This document shows, one piece after another, positions 8,653 through 15,970 of a stretch of 64,000 bases of DNA. The DNA lies in contig NZ_OLMK01000026.1 of the NCBI RefSeq assembly GCF_900290235.1, positions 62,001-126,000 of the forward strand. The letters are read 5' to 3'. The position numbers and the translations under genes are program-made. The notes below the pieces were generated by a model. The model saw only the letters and a program-made list of their open reading frames with translations. It was not told the DNA's origin and did not search any database. Within the stretch, counting starts at the first letter, position 1; each line of letters starts with the position of its first letter. This DNA comes from Streptomyces sp. MA5143a. GTDB lineage: Bacteria; Actinomycetota; Actinomycetes; Streptomycetales; Streptomycetaceae.

Positions 8653-9335
8653 CGGACGTCCCCCCGCGCCAGGTTGGAGAACCAGTTCACATGCCGGTGG
8701 ACGAGGCTCACGGCCGCCTCCGCGTCACCCGCGCGCAGCGCCCGGAGGATCTCCTCGTGCTCGGTGAGCGTCTTGGTGATGCGATCCGGGTGCGCGTGCA
8801 TGAAGGCGACGCCCATACGCAGCTGCCGGTCGCGGAGCTGGTCGTAGAGGCGGGAGAGGATCTCGTTGCCGCCGCTGCGGACGATCTCGGCGTGGAAACA
8901 GCGGTCGGTCACCGCCGCACCCGCCAGGTCACCGGCGGCGGCCTGCGCCTTCTGCTGTTCGAGGAGTTCCTCCAGCCGGGCGATGAGCCGCGGCGAGGCC
9001 GGGACCGTCTTGCGGACCGCGTGCTCCTCGACGAGCTGCCGGGTCTCGACCACGTCGGCGATCTCCTGCGCGGAGACCGGCAGGACCAGCGCGCCCTTCT
9101 TCGGGTAGAGCTTGATCAGCCCTTCGACCTCCAGCCGCAGCAGCGCCTCCCGCACCGGCGTCCGGGACACCCCGACCGCCTCGGCCAGCTCGCCCTCGGT
9201 GAGCAGGGTGCCGCCCTCGTAGCGGCGCTCCAGCACACCCTGCTTGACGTGCGCGTACACCCGGTCGGCGGCGGGGGGCTGCTTGAGCGACGGAGATGCG
9301 GACGGACGGGACTTCGAGGGTGCTGCGGAGGCCAT
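8649..9335 (-). CDS. GntR family transcriptional regulator (FadR-like C-terminal domain)
   Basis: About 228 residues. A winged helix-turn-helix is visible around LLTEGELAEAVGVSRTPVREALLRLEVEGLI, the GntR signature, followed by an all-helical FCD effector domain with likely metal-ligand residues (CFHAEIV, HEEILRAL). ATG at 9335 is preferred; the longer frame from 9365 would run through the promoter. It heads a two-gene operon with the MFS gene. A palindromic ATAC-N5-GTAT at 9349-9361 lies directly upstream and is a candidate autoregulatory operator. Confidence 0.88.
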   Translation of the reverse strand: MASAAPSKSRPSASPSLKQPPAADRVYAHVKQGVLERRYEGGTLLTEGELAEAVGVSRTPVREALLRLEVEGLIKLYPKKGALVLPVSAQEIADVVETRQLVEEHAVRKTVPASPRLIARLEELLEQQKAQAAAGDLAGAAVTDRCFHAEIVRSGGNEILSRLYDQLRDRQLRMGVAFMHAHPDRITKTLTEHEEILRALRAGDAEAAVSLVHRHVNWFSNLARGDVR

Positions 9336-9348
9336 GCCCACAGCATAG

Positions 9349-9361
9349 ATACAACACGTAT
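9349..9361. promoter_or_regulatory. Candidate GntR operator ATAC-N5-GTAT
   Basis: ATACAACACGTAT at 9349-9361 is a perfect 4-5-4 inverted repeat, unusually A/T-rich for this chromosome and 14 nt upstream of the GntR start. Position and symmetry suggest autoregulation; the assignment is inference. Confidence 0.4.
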
Positions 9362-9583
9362 GCATCGCTCGCCTCGTCCACGATCCGGGATGATCCCCCT
9401 TCGAAATCCATCCTCACCCCCTCGGCGAGGTGTGAGATGGACCTGAATTGACCCCCGCGCCACCCGCAGCACAACCTTTTGTGCTACTCACTTGTCACAC
9501 GAGAAGCGGCCCTTCTGTGCCTGCCGAACCGGCTCCCAACCGGCCGCGCTCCTCAGACATTTGACACAATCGGGGTACTTGAC

Positions 9584-10486
9584 TTGATTACCGCCATAAA
9601 GGGTCCGCGTGTCCGCAGAGCCGCTGCCGTAGTCGTCACCACCGGCGCGCTCGTCGCGACCGGCGTTCTCGGCTCCGCTCCGGCGCAGGCCGCTCCCGCG
9701 AAGCCCACGATCACCGCCGCGGGCGGTTACGTGATGAACAGCGGTACCGGAAAGAGCCTGTACACCAAGGCCGCCGACACGAAGCGTTCCACCGGCTCCA
9801 CCACGAAGATCATGACCGCGCTGGTCGTGCTCAGCCAGTCGAACCTGAACCTCGACAGCAAGGTGACGGTCCAGAAGGCGTACAGCGACTACATCGTCGC
9901 CAACAACTACGCCTCCAACGCCAAGCTGATCGTGGGCGACAAGGTCAGCGTCCGCCAGCTGCTCTACGGGCTGATGCTGCCGTCCGGCTGCGACGCCGCC
10001 TACGCCCTCGCCGACAAGTACGGCACCGGCTCGACCCGTTCGGCCCGCGTGAAGTCGTTCATCTCCAAGATGAACAGCAAGGCCAAGAGCCTCGGCCTGA
10101 CGAACACGCACTTCGACTCCTTCGACGGCATCGGCCACGGCGCCAACTACTCGACGCCGCGCGACCTGACGAAGCTCGCCCGGGCCGCGATGAAGAACTC
10201 CACGTTCAAGTCGGTCGTGAAGACAAAGTCGTACACAGCCAAGACGATCACGAAGTCCGGCGCGACCCGCACGATGGCGCCGTGGACCAACACCAACCCG
10301 CTGCTGGGCACCTACAGCGGCACGATCGGCGTGAAGACCGGTTCCGGTCCGGAGGCCAAGTACTGCCTGGTCTTCGCCGCCACCCGCAACGGCAAGACGA
10401 TCATCGGCACGGTTCTCGCGTCCTCGACGATCGACAACCGCGCGGTCGACGCCAAGAAGCTGCTGAACTACGGCTTCGCCGTCTGA
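9584..10486 (+). CDS. D-alanyl-D-alanine carboxypeptidase (serine-type, PBP5/DacA-like)
   Basis: Exported low-molecular-weight penicillin-binding protein that trims the terminal D-Ala from peptidoglycan stem peptides. A signal peptide (GPRVRRAAAVVVTTGALVAT followed by APAQAAPA) leads to the S11 catalytic motifs: STTK (SxxK) about 45 residues into the mature part, SGC in place of the usual SxN, and KTGSG. No PBP5-type C-terminal domain is present, so the protein is short (about 300 residues). The start is uncertain: no ATG or GTG precedes the signal peptide, and TTG 9584 is taken. A TTGACA hexamer at 9561-9566 lies upstream, and an upstream TTG at 9479 is possible. Confidence 0.85.
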   Translation: MITAIKGPRVRRAAAVVVTTGALVATGVLGSAPAQAAPAKPTITAAGGYVMNSGTGKSLYTKAADTKRSTGSTTKIMTALVVLSQSNLNLDSKVTVQKAYSDYIVANNYASNAKLIVGDKVSVRQLLYGLMLPSGCDAAYALADKYGTGSTRSARVKSFISKMNSKAKSLGLTNTHFDSFDGIGHGANYSTPRDLTKLARAAMKNSTFKSVVKTKSYTAKTITKSGATRTMAPWTNTNPLLGTYSGTIGVKTGSGPEAKYCLVFAATRNGKTIIGTVLASSTIDNRAVDAKKLLNYGFAV

Positions 10487-10532
10487 GCCGTCTGAACCCG
10501 AAAGCCGCCCTTCGGGCCGCTCTTCGGACTGC

Positions 10533-10570
10533 CGAAGGGGGCCACCGCGCGACAGCGGTGGCCCCCTTCG
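10533..10570. terminator. Strong hairpin terminator after the carboxypeptidase gene
   Basis: Arms 10533-10548 and 10555-10570 form a perfect 16-bp GC-rich stem with a 6-nt loop, 47 nt after the stop codon. Confidence 0.75.
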
Positions 10571-10683
10571 CCGTTCCCGCCGCAGGCCGATTCCGCGATC
10601 TTCGCTCGCGATAGTGAACATCACCCATTCAGCTGGCATATTCGATTTCCTCCGCCCTACGTTCCGCAGCGGAGGTGGTTCAC

Positions 10684-11729
10684 ATGATCGAACCCAGCAA
10701 GCACCAACCCGACCCCCGGACGCAGCGCGACGCCATCGACGCCGGCGACTTCGTGTACGCGGCCACGGGAGCCCGCGTCCGCCGACTGACCATGCCGGAC
10801 GGGACGCATTGGTTTCCGGCGGTGGATGTGTGCAAGCAACTAGGGCATACAAGCCCGAGCAAAGCAGTCGCCGACCATGTACCGGAAGATCATCGAGCGA
10901 CCCTCGAGACCGTCAGCCAGGCTTACGGTCTCAGCATTCCCGCAGGTAGAGAGTGGCGCCGAGATCTGATTCTCATCGACATCGGGGGCCTTCTTCTTCT
11001 GGTCACCGCCTGTACGAAGCCCACAGCCGCTGCCTTCAAACAGTGGGCCATCCAAGTGATCGAAGCCGTACAGCGGCAAGGCTCCTACATGTTGGACGAG
11101 GCCGAGGTCCAGCCCGCCGACCCCGGCGCCCCCATCGCCTACGCCATGCCCGAGCAGATCGCCGACGCCATCGTCCGGCTGGAGGAACGCAACCTCCAGG
11201 CCGACGGCAACTGGCGGTCGCCCAGCAGAAGTCACTCGCGCTGCAACAGCAAATGGTCGACACACAGCAGACGAAGCTGGAGACACAGCAACAGATGGTG
11301 GGCACCCAGCAACAGACGCTGGAGACGCAGCAGCAGATGGTCGAGATGCAGCGCGTCGGCCTCGTCGCCCAGCAAGCCATGGCCCAGGCCATGGAGCGCA
11401 TCGCCAATCGGCTCGACGCCCTCTCCGTCGAACACCCGGCCCCCTCCGGCTCCGCCTTCGAGACGCACCCCACCACCGAGTCCGTGCTGGCCGACTGGCG
11501 GGAGCGGCTGTCGGTGACGGCGGACGTCTGGACCGTGGCCGTCGTGATCGCCCCTGTGCTCGTCGAGGAGGGTGAACTGCGTCAACCGTTGGAGGCGATC
11601 GCCGCCCGTACGGGGCTGTCCGTGCAGCGCGTCAACGACTGCCTGCGGCTGCTGCGCAAGCACGCCTGCATCCGGCCCATGGGCGCGACGGAGGACGGCG
11701 CCCCGGTGTACGTGCTCAACCAGGGCTGA
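10684..11729 (+). pseudogene. BRO-N (phage antirepressor-like) gene with an apparent frameshift
   Basis: The 5' part (from ATG 10684, with GGAGGT at 10670-10675) encodes a BRO-N domain: WFPAVDVCKQLGHTSPSKAV and TKPTAAAFKQWAIQVIEAVQ are typical of phage antirepressors. Near 11205 this frame loses sense and the sense sequence continues in the -1 frame as QLAVAQQKSLALQQQMV. That part is a Gln-rich coiled coil built of two 42-bp repeats (11277-11360) and a C-terminal winged-helix-like segment (PLEAIAARTGLSVQRVNDCL) ending at 11729. Adding one C after GAC at 11205 would restore a single 348-residue protein. So either one base was lost, the assembly has an error, or both halves are made separately. 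No integrase or other phage gene is adjacent. Confidence 0.75.
11277..11360 (+). repeat. Two 42-bp direct repeats coding a Gln-rich coiled coil
   Basis: The units 11277-11318 and 11319-11360 each encode 14 residues beginning LETQQQMV, and a partial unit (QQQMVDTQQTK) precedes them. The 14-residue period is two heptads, consistent with a coiled-coil oligomerisation segment between the BRO-N and C-terminal domains. Confidence 0.75.
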
Positions 11730-11766
11730 GCCACAGCGCTGACGCGGCCCGAGCGGCGCCAAGGAC

Positions 11767-11807
11767 GAAGGGGCCGGTCGCAAGACGAATTTGCGACCGG
11801 CCCCTTC
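11767..11807. terminator. Bidirectional terminator between BRO gene and Bkd operon
   Basis: A perfect 17-bp inverted repeat (11767-11783 and 11791-11807, 7-nt loop) lies between the 3' ends of the convergent BRO-like gene and the first E2 gene, and can serve both. Confidence 0.8.
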
Positions 11808-11836
11808 ACCGTGAGCCTATCCGGCACAGGGCGGTG

Positions 11837-13279
11837 TCACGCCCAGGTGATCAGCCTTTTCGGCTGTTCCAGGATCGCGGCGACGTCCGCGAGGACCTTG
11901 GACCCCAGCTCCCCGTCCACCAGCCGGTGGTCGAAGCTGAGCGCCAGGGTCGTCACCTGACGCGGCTTGACCTTGCCCTTGTGGACCCACGGCTGCGGCT
12001 TGATCGCGCCGACGGCGAGGATCGCCGACTCACCGGGGTTCAGGATGGGCGTGCCGGTGTCGATGCCGAAGACACCGACGTTGGTGATGGTGACCGTGCC
12101 GCCCTGCATGGCGGCCGGGGAGGTGCGGCCCTCCTTCGCCGTGGAGACCAGCTCGCCCAGGGACTCGGCGAGCTGCGGCAGCGTCTTCGCGTGCGCGTCC
12201 TTGATGTTCGGCACGATCAGACCGCGCGGCGTGGCGGCCGCGATACCCAGGTTCACGTAGTGCTTGACGACGATCTCCTGGGCCGCCTCGTCCCAGGAGG
12301 CGTTGATGTCCGGGTTGCGCTTGATCGCGACCAGCAGGGCCTTGGCGATCAGAAGGAGCGGGTTCACCCGCAGCCCCTGCATGTCCTTGTCCTGCTTGAG
12401 CTCCTCGACCAGCTTCACCGTGCGCGTCACGTCGACCGTGACGAACTCCGTGACATGCGGGGCGGTGAACGCCGAGCCGACCATCGCGGCGGCCGTCGCC
12501 TTGCGGACGCCCTTGACGGGGACACGGGTCTCGCGGGCGCCGCCGTACGACACCACCGGTGCCGGAGCGGCGGCGGGGGCCGCGTCCGCTGCGGGCGCCG
12601 CCGTGGCGGGCTCGGGGGCCTTCGGCGGGGCCACCGCCGCGTGGACGTCCTCGCGGGTGATGATGCCGTCCGGGCCGGACGGGGTGACCGTCGTCAGGTC
12701 GACGCCGAGGTCCTTGGCCAGCTTGCGCACCGGCGGCTTCGCCAGCGGGCGCGGCGCGGTGGCGCCGAGCGCGCCATGGCCGTTCAGCTCGCCCTGGACG
12801 GACTGGAGGGCGGTGGCGCCGTACAGGGTGTCCTCGACGGGCGCCACGACGGGCGGGACGCCCTTGCGGGGGCGCCGCTTCGTGGACGACTCGGCGACGC
12901 CGTAGCCGACGAGGACCGGCTTGCGGCCCTCCGGCTTGGCCGGGGCGGGCTCCGCCGACGGCGGCTCGGCGGCGGGCTTCGCGGGCGCCGCCTCCTCGAC
13001 CGGCGCGGGGGCGGCGCCGCCCGACACGTCCACCGCGATGATGGACGTGCCGACGTCGACGGTGGTGCCCTCGGGGAAGTGCAGGGACCGTACGACGCCG
13101 TCGTACGGGATGGGAAGTTCGACGGCGGCCTTGGCCGTCTCGACCTCGCAGACGATCTGGCCGTCGGTGACGGTGTCACCGGGCTGGACGTACCACTTGA
13201 GGATCTCGGCCTCGGTGAGTCCCTCGCCCACGTCGGGCATCTTGAACTCGCGCAGAGACGTGTCTGTCATCGTCGTCAC
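11837..13279 (-). CDS. bkdC1: Branched-chain 2-oxo acid dehydrogenase E2 (dihydrolipoamide acyltransferase), first copy
   Basis: 480 residues. An N-terminal lipoyl domain carries the lipoylated Lys in CEVETAKAAVELP (about residue 50). After a Pro/Ala linker comes the peripheral-subunit-binding domain (VRKLAKDLGVDLTTVTPSGP, about 185). The C-terminal acyltransferase domain ends with the catalytic DHRLVDG motif (about 450). It transfers branched acyl groups to CoA, making isobutyryl-, isovaleryl- and 2-methylbutyryl-CoA, which in streptomycetes prime branched fatty acids and some polyketides. GTG 13279 has a GGGAG site 6 nt upstream; ATG 13270 is the alternative. Last gene of the E1alpha-E1beta-E2 operon. 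No E3 gene is nearby, so E3 is shared. Gene name by recalled synteny with S. coelicolor. Confidence 0.92.
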   Translation of the reverse strand: MTTMTDTSLREFKMPDVGEGLTEAEILKWYVQPGDTVTDGQIVCEVETAKAAVELPIPYDGVVRSLHFPEGTTVDVGTSIIAVDVSGGAAPAPVEEAAPAKPAAEPPSAEPAPAKPEGRKPVLVGYGVAESSTKRRPRKGVPPVVAPVEDTLYGATALQSVQGELNGHGALGATAPRPLAKPPVRKLAKDLGVDLTTVTPSGPDGIITREDVHAAVAPPKAPEPATAAPAADAAPAAAPAPVVSYGGARETRVPVKGVRKATAAAMVGSAFTAPHVTEFVTVDVTRTVKLVEELKQDKDMQGLRVNPLLLIAKALLVAIKRNPDINASWDEAAQEIVVKHYVNLGIAAATPRGLIVPNIKDAHAKTLPQLAESLGELVSTAKEGRTSPAAMQGGTVTITNVGVFGIDTGTPILNPGESAILAVGAIKPQPWVHKGKVKPRQVTTLALSFDHRLVDGELGSKVLADVAAILEQPKRLITWA

Positions 13280-13290
13280 GGACCTCTCCC

Positions 13291-14304
13291 TCAGTACGCC
13301 AGCGAGCGGTCGACGGCGTCGAGCACCCGGTCCAGACCCGGCAGGTACTCCTCCTCGAGACGCGCCGGCGGATACGGGGCGTGGTACCCACCGACCCGGA
13401 GGACGGGGGCCTCCAGGTGGTAGAAGCACCGCTCGGTGATGCGGGCGGCGATCTCGGCGCCCGAGCCGAAGAAGACCGGGGCCTCGTGGACCACGATCAG
13501 CCGGCGGGTCCGCTCCACGGACGCCTGGATCGTGTCGAAGTCCAGGGGGGACACCGACCGCAGGTCCAACACCTCCAGGGACTTGCCCTCCTCGGCGGCC
13601 GCGTCGGCGACCTCCTGGCAGAGTTTCACCATGGGGCCGTACGCGGCGAGGGTGAGGTCCGTGCCCTCACGGACCACGCGGGCCTTGTGCAGGGGACCGG
13701 GGATCGCGTCCGGGTTGACCTCGGCCTTGTCCCAGTAGCGGCGCTTCGGCTCGAAGAAGATCACCGGGTCGTCGCTCTGGATGGCCTGCTGCATCATCCA
13801 GTAGGCGTCCGACGCGTTCGACGGCGAGACCACCTTCAGGCCCGCCACGTGCGCGAACAGCGACTCCGGGGACTCCGAGTGGTGCTCGACGGCGCCGATG
13901 CCGCCGCCGTAGGGGATGCGGACGACGACCGGCAGCTTGACCTTGCCCAGCGAGCGGGCGTGCATCTTGGCGAGCTGGGTGACGATCTGGTCGTACGCGG
14001 GGAAGACGAAGCCGTCGAACTGGATCTCGACCACCGGCCGGTAGCCGCGCAGGGCGAGGCCGATGGCCGTGCCGACGATGCCCGACTCGGCGAGCGGGGT
14101 GTCGATGACCCGGTCCTCGCCGAAGTCCTTCTGGAGGCCGTCCGTCACCCGGAACACGCCGCCGAGCTTGCCGACGTCCTCGCCCATGACGAGGACCTTC
14201 GGGTCGGCTTCGAGGGCCTTGCGCAGCGATTCGTTGATCGCCTTGGCCAGCGCCATGTTCTTCGGCGCCGAGATCGACGACGATGTCGCGGTCTGCGTGG
14301 TCAT
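13291..14304 (-). CDS. bkdB1: Branched-chain 2-oxo acid dehydrogenase E1 beta subunit, first copy
   Basis: 337 residues, the usual size for E1beta. Transketolase-like pyrimidine-binding domain motifs are visible (MGEDVGKLGGVFRVTDGL, DTPLAESGIVGTAIGLA, QFDGFVFPAYDQI) and the C-terminal transketolase domain ends with APVLRVGGYHAPYPPARLEE. It pairs with E1alpha to decarboxylate branched 2-oxo acids with thiamine diphosphate. The ATG at 14304 is 2 nt from the E1alpha stop, and the E2 start follows closely, indicating one transcript. Confidence 0.93.
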   Translation of the reverse strand: MTTQTATSSSISAPKNMALAKAINESLRKALEADPKVLVMGEDVGKLGGVFRVTDGLQKDFGEDRVIDTPLAESGIVGTAIGLALRGYRPVVEIQFDGFVFPAYDQIVTQLAKMHARSLGKVKLPVVVRIPYGGGIGAVEHHSESPESLFAHVAGLKVVSPSNASDAYWMMQQAIQSDDPVIFFEPKRRYWDKAEVNPDAIPGPLHKARVVREGTDLTLAAYGPMVKLCQEVADAAAEEGKSLEVLDLRSVSPLDFDTIQASVERTRRLIVVHEAPVFFGSGAEIAARITERCFYHLEAPVLRVGGYHAPYPPARLEEEYLPGLDRVLDAVDRSLAY

Positions 14305-14306
14305 CG

Positions 14307-15530
14307 CTACTTGCCCTCCTCTACGTCCACGTCGGCGAACGACGCCTGGTACGCGGCGAACTGCGCGCGCTCCTCGTCCACCAGCGCGTGCCCGTCCGCG
14401 TACACGTTCTCGAAGATGGCGAAGTGGTCGGGGTCCGGCATGGCACGCACCACTTCGCGCACTCGCCTTCCCAACGCCTCGCTCTCCGTTTCGAGTTCCG
14501 CGAAGAATCCCTCGTTCGTGTCGGTTTCGGACTCGAGGTAGCTGCGCAGGCGCGCGATCGGGTCCTTCGCCTCCCAGGCCACCCGCTCGTCGTCGTGGCG
14601 GTAGCGGGTCGGGTCGTCGGAGGTGGTGTGGGCGCCCATGCGGTAGGTGTACGCCTCGACCAGGGTGGGGCCCTCGCCCCGGCGGGCGCGCTCCAGCGCC
14701 CACTTGGTGACCGCGAGGCAGCCGAGGACGTCGTTGCCGTCGACGCGGACGCCCGGGAAGCCGAAGCCCTGGGCGCGCTGGTACAGCGGGACGCGGGTCT
14801 GCTTCTCGGTGGGCTCGGAGATCGCCCACTGGTTGTTCTGGCAGAAGAACACGACGGGGGCGTTGTAGACCGCGGAGAAGGTGAACGCCTCGGCGACGTC
14901 GCCCTGGCTGGAGGCGCCGTCACCGAAGTAGGCGATGACCGCCGAGTCGGCGCCGTCCTTGGCGATGCCCATCGCGTAGCCCGTGGCGTGCAGCGTCTGG
15001 GAGCCGATGACGATCGTGTAGAGGTGGAAGTTGTTGCCGCTCGGGTCCCAGCCGCCGTTGTTCACGCCGCGGAACATGCCGAGCAGGTTGGTCGGGTCGA
15101 CGCCGCGGCACCAGGCGACGCCGTGCTCGCGGTAGGTCGGGAAGACGTAGTCGTCCTCGCGGGTGGCGCGGCCGGAGCCGATCTGGGCGGCCTCCTGGCC
15201 GAGCAGCGACGCCCACAGGCCCAGCTCGCCCTGGCGCTGCAGGGAGGTGGCCTCGGCGTCGAAACGACGGGTCAGCACCATGTCGCGGTACAGGCCGCGC
15301 AGCTCGTCGTCGGTGATGTCGGCGACGAACGGGTCGTACTCCGCGTTCTTGACGCGCTTGCCCTCGGGCGTCAGCAGCTGGACGAGCTCGGGCTCGGCCC
15401 CGCCGGTCGTCTTCTTCGCAGTGGCGCGCCTGGTGCCGGTGGTGCCGGCCGCCTTGCTGCCGGTGCTGCCGGTCTTGCCTGCGGCGCTGCGTCGCGTCGT
15501 CTTGCGCGCGGCAGTGCTCTCCACGGTCAC
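14307..15530 (-). CDS. bkdA1: Branched-chain 2-oxo acid dehydrogenase E1 alpha subunit, first copy
   Basis: 407 residues. The thiamine diphosphate motif GDGASSQGDVAEAFTF...NAPVVFFCQNN is intact, and a phosphorylation-loop-like region YRMGAHTTSDDPTRYR is present. Compared with the second copy at 30799-31932 it has an N-terminal extension of roughly 45 residues rich in Lys, Thr, Ala and Gly, probably disordered. GTG 15530 follows AGGAG. First gene of the operon; a 440-bp AT-richer upstream region with CTTGG/CCAAG repeats probably holds the promoter. Confidence 0.93.
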   Translation of the reverse strand: MTVESTAARKTTRRSAAGKTGSTGSKAAGTTGTRRATAKKTTGGAEPELVQLLTPEGKRVKNAEYDPFVADITDDELRGLYRDMVLTRRFDAEATSLQRQGELGLWASLLGQEAAQIGSGRATREDDYVFPTYREHGVAWCRGVDPTNLLGMFRGVNNGGWDPSGNNFHLYTIVIGSQTLHATGYAMGIAKDGADSAVIAYFGDGASSQGDVAEAFTFSAVYNAPVVFFCQNNQWAISEPTEKQTRVPLYQRAQGFGFPGVRVDGNDVLGCLAVTKWALERARRGEGPTLVEAYTYRMGAHTTSDDPTRYRHDDERVAWEAKDPIARLRSYLESETDTNEGFFAELETESEALGRRVREVVRAMPDPDHFAIFENVYADGHALVDEERAQFAAYQASFADVDVEEGK

Positions 15531-15724
15531 GTGTGCTCCTCCGTCGGTCCGGCCCCCGGGATTGCCGGTAGACCAGTGCGGCTCGCCTGATCCCGGAACC
15601 CGTGCACGGGGTGGGTGCCCTTGGCCGGGAACAGACGTGACAGGTGCCCCGGCGAGCGCCCTGCACGAGGCACGTTACCCAGTGCTCCACATTCCTGTGA
15701 AACCCCTACTGACCTGCGATTTTC

Positions 15725-15764
15725 CTTGGATTTCCAAGTATTTCGGTACTAGGGGATCCAAGTA
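15725..15764 (-). promoter_or_regulatory. Repeated CTTGG/CCAAG element in the Bkd1 promoter region
   Basis: CTTGGATTTCCAAG (15725-15738) is a 5-4-5 inverted repeat. TCCAAGTA occurs at 15733-15740 and again at 15757-15764, 24 bp apart. Three half sites in 40 bp, about 200 bp upstream of the E1alpha start, suggest a regulator-binding region; the regulator is unknown. Confidence 0.4.
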
Positions 15765-15941
15765 AGTCGCGTCGGTGGGGGAACACCTGCTGGTCACAGC
15801 ACTGGTTACAGCCCGGCAGGGGGCCGGAACACGGGCACGTTATCCCGGCCACCCCGGCCACGGGAAGACTTCACTTTGGAGGGCCGTTAGGGGTGGGTCG
15901 CCCCTCCCCGTACGAACCCCGTACGAAACCCCCAAACGGAA

Positions 15942-15964
15942 GAGGCCCCCGTGAAGGGGGCCTC
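15942..15964. terminator. Hairpin near the 3' end of the first kinase gene
   Basis: GAGGCCCCC at 15942-15950 pairs with 15956-15964 across a 5-nt loop. For the minus-strand kinase gene it begins just before the stop codon and extends past it, a plausible terminator. Confidence 0.5.
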
Positions 15965-15970
15965 GATCCG

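Larger units (their letters stand above)
15531..15970. other. Intergenic region upstream of the first Bkd operon
   Basis: 440 bp with no credible gene. It contains the TCCAAGTA repeats at 15725-15764, which are A/T-rich compared with the surroundings and sit where the E1alpha promoter should be. At the left end of the kinase gene is the hairpin 15942-15964. The rest shows nothing recognisable. Confidence 0.6.

Noticed and set aside
10684..11729. Prophage or integrated element around the BRO-like gene
   Set aside because: No integrase, terminase, capsid or attachment-site repeats are near; flanking genes are ordinary chromosomal ones.
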